Shown here: one piece after another, positions 59,488-64,000 of the stretch
How the letters are laid out: each line of letters starts with the position of its first letter
Position numbering within the stretch: position 1 is the first letter of the stretch
DNA from: Burkholderiales bacterium
GTDB taxonomy: Bacteria; Pseudomonadota; Gammaproteobacteria; Burkholderiales; Burkholderiaceae_C
Direction of reading: 5' to 3'
NCBI GenBank assembly: GCA_016191525.1
Contig: JACPOK010000014.1
Location: 372,001-436,000, forward strand
Length of the DNA stretch: 64,000 nucleotides
Notes under the pieces: generated by a model
The model's database searches: none
Told to the model about the DNA's origin: nothing
Seen by the model: the letters and a program-made list of their open reading frames with translations, nothing else
Position numbers and translations under genes: made by a program

Positions 59488-59593
59488 CGGGGTAACACCC
59501 CACACTGTTGCAGAAGTTAACACCTGGCGCCGCGCCGCCATCAGCCCAAGGCAGCCTTGTGGCTCGCCATCCCGCATTGCCACTTGCGCGTCT

Positions 59594-59610
59594 GCTATCA
59601 ATTTATGAGC
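59594..59610. repeat. 17-bp imperfect palindrome, copy 7 (intergenic)
   Basis: GCTATCAATTTATGAGC in the 253-bp gap 59488-59740, the only copy outside a coding region. The gap otherwise holds the upstream region of the receptor-dioxygenase operon; no gene is seen in it. Confidence 0.55.
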
Positions 59611-59740
59611 AGAGATCTACCACGCATCGGCGAAACAATCCGTAAGAGTGGTAAAGCGCGTGACTTTTGCGGTTGAGCCTGCCGGCGTTCCCGCGAATAC
59701 TGCCCCGGCACAGCAGTAACGGGTAACGAAGGGACACACC

Positions 59741-60874
59741 ATGAAACGCAGAACTTTTTTGGGCAGCGGCGTCAGCCTCCCCCTCGGCGCCTCCATCGCG
59801 GCCGGCTGGAGCCTGCCCGCGCGAGCCTCGGGCAGCCCCATTGTCGTCGGCCAGTCGGCCGCCCTCACCGGCGCGCAGGCCGGGTTCGGCACCGCCATCC
59901 GTGACGGCATCCAGGCCGCGCTGCAGGCCACCAACCGGGGGGGCGGCATCAACGGCCGGCCGGTCAGCCTGCTGTCGCTGGACGACGTGGGCGACAAGGC
60001 CAGGACCGAGGCCAACGTGGCCGCGCTGGTGGCCAACCGCCAGGTGGTCAGCCTGACGGGTTTCACCACCCGCCCCTGCTCCGAGGCGGCGGCCATGATG
60101 GCCGCGCGCGACAGCATCGCGCTGGTCGGCGCGTTTTCCGGCACGCCCCTGCTGTACGGCGAGAAAGCCGCCACCACTTTCACCACCCGCGCCAGCTACG
60201 AGCGCGAGCTGGAAGCCATCGTGCGCCACTACCGCTTCCTGGGCGCGGAGCGTTTCGGCTTCGTCCACCTGGAGGACGCCAAGTCCACCAACGTGCCGCT
60301 GCTCGAATCCATCCTGGCGCGGCTGGGCGGCAAGCTCAGCGTCACCGCCGGCGTGGACCGCAAGGGCCCCGGCATGAACGCGGCCGCCATCAAGACGCTG
60401 GAGGGCAACAAGCCCGAGGTGCTGATCATCCTGGCCAACAACGCGCCGCTGACCAGCTTCCTGCGCGAGTACGCGCCCAGGACGCTGGTGCTGCCCAAGA
60501 TGGTTATTTCCTTCGTTGACCGCGAGAAGCTGCTGGCCGAACTGGGCGCCGACGCGGCGGGCGTGGGCTTCAGCGTGGTCGTGCCCGAGTACACCAAGGA
60601 AAAGTACACCGTGGTGCGCAGCTTCCTGCACGAGGCGAAGTCCATGAACATCGCCGTTACCCCCGTCTCGCTGGAAGGCTACATTACCGGCCTGGCCCTG
60701 GCGGAAGGCCTGCGCCAGGCCAAGGGCGAAAGCCGGGCCGCGCTGGTGGAAGGCATGGGGCGCGTGAGTTCGCTCGACCTGGGCTACACCAGCATCCGCT
60801 TCAGCAAGAGCGAGCGCACCGGTTCGCGCTTTGTTGACTTGTCGCTGGCTTCCCGCAACGCGGGCCTGGTCTAG
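59741..60874 (+). CDS. ABC transporter receptor, branched-chain amino acid (LivK) type
   Basis: 377 residues. N-terminus MKRRTFLGSGVSLPLGASIA with RR-x-F-L suggests a Tat signal. Type I periplasmic-binding fold: IVVGQSAALTGAQAGFGTAI, GGGINGRPVSLLSLDD, VVSLTGFTTRPCSEAAAMM. Binds an amino acid or related small molecule. First gene of a three-gene operon, without permease or ATPase genes nearby. RBS GAAGGGA. Confidence 0.9.
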   Translation: MKRRTFLGSGVSLPLGASIAAGWSLPARASGSPIVVGQSAALTGAQAGFGTAIRDGIQAALQATNRGGGINGRPVSLLSLDDVGDKARTEANVAALVANRQVVSLTGFTTRPCSEAAAMMAARDSIALVGAFSGTPLLYGEKAATTFTTRASYERELEAIVRHYRFLGAERFGFVHLEDAKSTNVPLLESILARLGGKLSVTAGVDRKGPGMNAAAIKTLEGNKPEVLIILANNAPLTSFLREYAPRTLVLPKMVISFVDREKLLAELGADAAGVGFSVVVPEYTKEKYTVVRSFLHEAKSMNIAVTPVSLEGYITGLALAEGLRQAKGESRAALVEGMGRVSSLDLGYTSIRFSKSERTGSRFVDLSLASRNAGLV

Positions 60875-60886
60875 AAGGATGTGCTG

Positions 60887-61765
60887 ATGCAGATTGAGTT
60901 TTCCCCCGTCACCCCGGCCATCGGCGCCTGGGTGCAGGGCGTTTCCCTGGCCACCATCACCCCGGCGCAGTTCGACCGGCTGTATGCCATCTGGCAGCAG
61001 CACCATGTGGTGGTGCTGCGCGACCAGGTCCTCGACAATGGGCAATTCGAGCGCTTCTCGGCCATGCTGGGCGAGCTGGACCCGCCGCCCAACCAGGGCG
61101 CCGGCCGCAAGAGCGTGCCCGGCCACCCCAACCTGTACGTGGTGTCCAACCGCAAGAACGGCGAAGGCGAGCCGCTGGGCGCGCTGGGCGACGGCGAGGC
61201 CCTGTGGCACACCGACATGTCCTACCTGGAGCGCCCGCCCTTCGCCTCCATGCTGTGGTCGATCGAGCTGCCCGCCTCGGGCGGCGACACCTGCTTCGCC
61301 AGCATGCCGGCGGCGCTGCGCGGCATGCCCCAGGACCTGGTCTCGCGCATCGAGCGCCTGCGCATCAAGCACGACGGCACCTATGACAGCGGCGGCTATG
61401 TGCGCAAGGGCGTGGCGGCCAACGACAACCCGGCCGAATCGGTGGGCACGCTGCACCCCATCATCATCAGCCAGCCCGAGACGGGCGAGCGCACGCTCTA
61501 CCTGGGGCGCCGCCGCAATGCCTACATCCCGGGGCTGCCGCTGGCGGAGTCGGAAGCGCTGCTCAACGCCATCTGGGGCTACGCCACCGCGCCCCAGGTG
61601 ACCATGCGCCACCAGTGGCGGCTGGGCGACGTGGTGCTGTGGAACAACTTCACCACCATGCACCGGCGCGACGGGTTTCCGCCCGAGCAGTTCCGCACCC
61701 TGCACCGCTCGCAGATCAAAGGTCAATACGTGCCCACCGCGGCCAACCAGAAGGAGGCTGCATGA
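60887..61765 (+). CDS. TauD/TfdA-family Fe(II)/2-oxoglutarate dioxygenase
   Basis: 292 residues from ATG 60887 (AAGG RBS; GTG 60881 also possible). HxD motif in LWHTDMSYLERPPFA and distal His in NNFTTMHRRDGFPPEQFRT; the C-terminal RTLHRSQIKG carries the 2OG-binding Arg. Taurine/2,4-D/carnitine-type substrates are typical. Placed between two unrelated receptors. Confidence 0.9.
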   Translation: MQIEFSPVTPAIGAWVQGVSLATITPAQFDRLYAIWQQHHVVVLRDQVLDNGQFERFSAMLGELDPPPNQGAGRKSVPGHPNLYVVSNRKNGEGEPLGALGDGEALWHTDMSYLERPPFASMLWSIELPASGGDTCFASMPAALRGMPQDLVSRIERLRIKHDGTYDSGGYVRKGVAANDNPAESVGTLHPIIISQPETGERTLYLGRRRNAYIPGLPLAESEALLNAIWGYATAPQVTMRHQWRLGDVVLWNNFTTMHRRDGFPPEQFRTLHRSQIKGQYVPTAANQKEAA

Positions 61766-62775
61766 TCACGCGGCGCAATTTCAGCAAGGCCCTGGCCACC
61801 GCCCCCGCATTCGGTTATGCGGCTTCGTCGCTTGCCGACGACAGCACCTGGCCGCACAAGCCCATCCGCCTGCTGGTGGGCCTGGCACCCGGCGGCATCG
61901 CCGACATCACGGCCCGCTTCATCGCGCCGCGGCTCGGGGAAATCCTGGGCCAGCAGGTGGTGGTGGAAAACCGCACCGGCGCCGGCGGCGCCATCGCCAC
62001 CCGCGCGGTGGCGGCCAGCGCGGCCGACGGCTACACGCTGCTGATGGCCTTCGACGGCACCCACGTCACGCTGCCGGCGGCCAACCCCGGCATCGGCTTC
62101 GAGCCGGTGGGCGACTTCGCGATGATCGGCAAGGTGGTTGACGCGCCCGTGCTGATCACGGCGCACCCGAGCTTCCCGGCGCGCGATTTCGGCGAATTCA
62201 TCGGCCTGTCGCGCAAGGCCATCAGCGGCAGCGCCGGCACGCGTGTGTACGACTACGGCACCTCGGGCGTGGCCAGCACCGGCCACCTGACGATGGAACT
62301 GCTCAAGCAGCGCATGGGCATCTATGCCGTGCACATTCCCTACCGCGGCGGCGGCGACGCGCGCGCGCAGGTGCTGGGCCGGCAGATCCCGCTGATGCTG
62401 GCGGCCGTGCCCACCACCTCGGGCGACATCCGCAGCGGCACGCTCAAGGGCCTGGCCGTGACCAGCGCAAAGCGCTCGCCGGTGCTGCCCGGCGTGCCCA
62501 CGCTGGCCGAGCTTGGCTACAAGGAAATGGCCGGCATGGACATCAATTCCTGGGTGGGCCTGATGGCGCCGGCCCGCACGCCGCCCGCCATCCTGGCGCG
62601 GCTGGACGCGGCGCTGCGCCAGACCATGGCCACCGACGAGGTCAACACACGGCTGCTCAATTCCGGTGCGACGCCGGTCAAGAGCTCGCCGGAAATGTTC
62701 AGGTCGCAGATCGCCGGCGACCTGGCACGCTGGAAGAACGTGATCCGCGACTCGCACCTGCGCCTGGAAGCCTGA
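61762..62775 (+). CDS. Bug-family (TctC) solute receptor
   Basis: 337 residues. ATG overlaps the dioxygenase stop (ATGA); strong AGGAGG RBS. Signal MITRRNFSKALATAPAFGYA (RR-x-F suggests Tat). Bug hallmarks: KPIRLLVGLAPGGIADITAR, VVENRTGAGGAIATRAVA and IPYRGGGDARAQVLG. Orphan periplasmic receptor; no TctAB genes in the window. Confidence 0.93.
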   Translation: MITRRNFSKALATAPAFGYAASSLADDSTWPHKPIRLLVGLAPGGIADITARFIAPRLGEILGQQVVVENRTGAGGAIATRAVAASAADGYTLLMAFDGTHVTLPAANPGIGFEPVGDFAMIGKVVDAPVLITAHPSFPARDFGEFIGLSRKAISGSAGTRVYDYGTSGVASTGHLTMELLKQRMGIYAVHIPYRGGGDARAQVLGRQIPLMLAAVPTTSGDIRSGTLKGLAVTSAKRSPVLPGVPTLAELGYKEMAGMDINSWVGLMAPARTPPAILARLDAALRQTMATDEVNTRLLNSGATPVKSSPEMFRSQIAGDLARWKNVIRDSHLRLEA

Positions 62776-62793
62776 ACGGCTGCCGGCGCGGCG

Positions 62794-63771
62794 CTATTGC
62801 ACCGTCGGCGCCACCGGCGGCTGGTCGCCGCGCGAGGTGAATATCTGCGCGGCATCGACCGCGTCGAAGTGATACTGCTTGCCGCAAAAATCGCAGCCCA
62901 CCTCGATCTCGCCGCGCTCGGCCAGGATGCTGTCGGCCTCTTCCTGGCCCAGGCCGCGGATCATGCCGGCCACGCGCTCCCGGCTGCAGGTGCAGGCAAA
63001 GCGCGGCGTCTGCGGCTCGAAGCGCAGTACCTTCTCTTCCCAGAACAGGCGGTGCAGGATGGTGTCCACGTCCAGCTCCAGCAGCTCCTCGCGTTTCAGG
63101 CTGGCAGCCAGGATGGAGATGCGGTTGTAATCTTCGTTGACGCCGATCTCGTCCTCATTGGCGCGGCTCACCAGGGAGCCGGCCAGGTTGCCCTCGCCCT
63201 CCAGCGGCAGCCGCTGGATCAGAAGGCCGGCGGCCACCTTGTCGTCGGCCGCCAGGATGAGGCGCGTATCCAGCTGCTCGGACTGCAGCATGTAGTGCTC
63301 CAGCACCTCGCTGAGCTTGTCGATCTTCTCGCGGTGGTCGCCATGCAGCGGCACCACGCCCTGGTAGGGCTGCTGCCCGGGGAACTTGTCCTGCGGGTCC
63401 AGCGTGATGGCGCAGCGGCCCTTGTTGCCCACGTTCACCAGGTCGGGCAGGCGCGCGTTCACCGCCACGTCACCCACCACCTTGGCCGTTACGCGCAAGG
63501 CCAGGTCGGCCTGCACCTCGGCTACCGCCACCTTGACCGGCCCGTCGCCGAAGATCTGCAGGATCAGCGCGCCGTTGAACTTGATGTTGGCCTGCATCAG
63601 CGCACCGGCGGCCGCCATCTCTCCCAGCAGCTCGGCCACCGGCGGCGGCCAGGCGCCGCTGGCGTTGTTGGCGCGGCGGCGCGCCAGGATCTCCGTCCAG
63701 GCATCGGTCAGGCGCACGATGGCGCCGCGCACCGGCATGCCCTCGAAGATGAACTTGTGCAGCTGCGACAT
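62794..63771 (-). CDS. hslO: Redox-regulated chaperone Hsp33
   Basis: 325 residues. The C-terminal zinc centre has FACTCSRERV and VGCDFCGKQYHF (four cysteines, CxC...CxxC). N-terminal core with LDPQDKFPGQQPYQGVVPL and the linker SILAERGEIEV. Holdase activated by oxidation. The start shares one base with the stop of the gamma-CA gene (TGATG). Confidence 0.95.
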   Translation of the reverse strand: MSQLHKFIFEGMPVRGAIVRLTDAWTEILARRRANNASGAWPPPVAELLGEMAAAGALMQANIKFNGALILQIFGDGPVKVAVAEVQADLALRVTAKVVGDVAVNARLPDLVNVGNKGRCAITLDPQDKFPGQQPYQGVVPLHGDHREKIDKLSEVLEHYMLQSEQLDTRLILAADDKVAAGLLIQRLPLEGEGNLAGSLVSRANEDEIGVNEDYNRISILAASLKREELLELDVDTILHRLFWEEKVLRFEPQTPRFACTCSRERVAGMIRGLGQEEADSILAERGEIEVGCDFCGKQYHFDAVDAAQIFTSRGDQPPVAPTVQ

Positions 63772-64000
63772 CAGCCGATCTTCTTGAACCCGCGTTGATA
63801 GCGCAGGGCGTTTTCCACATAGTGCTCGGCCAGGTGGCCCAGCAGCTTCACCTGCTCTTCCGTCAGCTGGCGCACCGCCTTGGCGGGCGCGCCCACGATC
63901 AGCGAGTTGTCGGGGAATTCCTTGCCTTCGGTCACCACCGCGCCCGCGCCCACGATGCAGTTGCGCCCGATCTTCGCGTGGTTCAGCACCACGGCCTGGA
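63771..64000 (-). CDS. Gamma-carbonic-anhydrase-family protein, 5' end beyond window
   Basis: C-terminal ~76 residues only; the gene continues past the right edge. LNHAKIGRNCIVGAGAVVTE is the left-handed beta-helix hexapeptide repeat with the His that follows the active-site metal-binding region, and GAPAKAVRQLTEEQV is the typical C-terminal helix start. Belongs to the YrdA/PaaY-like gamma-CA group; catalytic activity cannot be judged. Confidence 0.88.
   Translation of the reverse strand, partial: QAVVLNHAKIGRNCIVGAGAVVTEGKEFPDNSLIVGAPAKAVRQLTEEQVKLLGHLAEHYVENALRYQRGFKKIG

Noticed and set aside
59489-59501. GGGGT-AAC-ACCCC as a terminator after the response regulator
   Set aside because: Only a 5-bp stem with a 3-base loop and no T-run.
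59603-61726. 707-codon minus-strand open frame across the receptor and dioxygenase genes
   Set aside because: Shadow of plus-strand genes with strong family motifs; amino-acid composition is implausible.

Overview
This window comes from a GC-rich beta-proteobacterium, most likely Burkholderiales and probably Comamonadaceae (a Polaromonas/Variovorax/Ramlibacter/Acidovorax-type genome). The reasons are the housekeeping blocks pyrG-kdsA-DUF1330-eno-ftsB and dapA-bamC-MBL hydrolase, a Bug-type (TctC) receptor, a DctPQM TRAP transporter, and characteristic dispersed palindromes. This assignment is inference; no 16S rRNA, tRNA, CRISPR array, intact insertion sequence or prophage was seen.

Layout. 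1-7.2 kb: truncated histone-deacetylase-family gene, then a MoxR ATPase / DUF58 / TgpA-like transglutaminase / MltB / HD-hydrolase run, all with tight or overlapping starts. 6.4-8.1 kb (minus): secreted gluzincin-type peptidase, DUF2867 protein and cupin. 8.1-9.3 kb: two lower-GC genes that form a tandem pair of integron-type gene cassettes (one complete attC, self-complementary R boxes) with no integrase. 9.6-13.8 kb (minus): TPR/glycosyltransferase-like protein, alpha-E protein and circularly permuted ATP-grasp. 13.8-19.7 kb: comEC, then a divergent 1147-residue transglutaminase/DUF2126 protein. 20.0-25.1 kb (minus): secreted RHS/YD-repeat protein with a low-GC 122-residue toxin-like tip and a 67-residue candidate immunity gene. 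25.3-31.4 kb: alpha/beta hydrolase, an ATP-grasp/alpha-E fusion, a second transglutaminase, RidA and another hydrolase. 31.4-38.3 kb (minus): parC, degenerate GGDEF protein, lytic transglycosylase, GNAT, parE. 38.4-43.9 kb (plus): MFS permease, 44-residue membrane protein, SDR, methyltransferase, dapA, bamC, MBL hydrolase. 44.0-49.0 kb: lipoproteins, RoxA-like oxygenase, SlyD-like FKBP, dut, coaBC. 49.1-51.9 kb: TRAP operon. 52.0-57.7 kb: pyrG, kdsA, DUF1330, eno, ftsB, pnuC and a NadR-like kinase. 57.7-64 kb: methyltransferase, small protein, single-domain response regulator, an operon of two solute receptors around a TauD-type dioxygenase, hslO, and the 3' part of a gamma-carbonic anhydrase gene.

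How it fits together. The most unusual content is the repeated occurrence of transglutaminase, ATP-grasp and alpha-E genes: two paralogous sets (one split, one with ATP-grasp and alpha-E fused) plus an independent MoxR/DUF58/transglutaminase set within 30 kb, predicted to make or attach peptide-like products. Accessory material (cassettes, RHS tip) sits between and beside these sets. Several short repeat families recur: a 17-bp imperfect palindrome (seven copies, six inside genes and all in the same codon phase), a GC-rich element directly 3' of both alpha-E genes, and a GCGGGC hairpin family.
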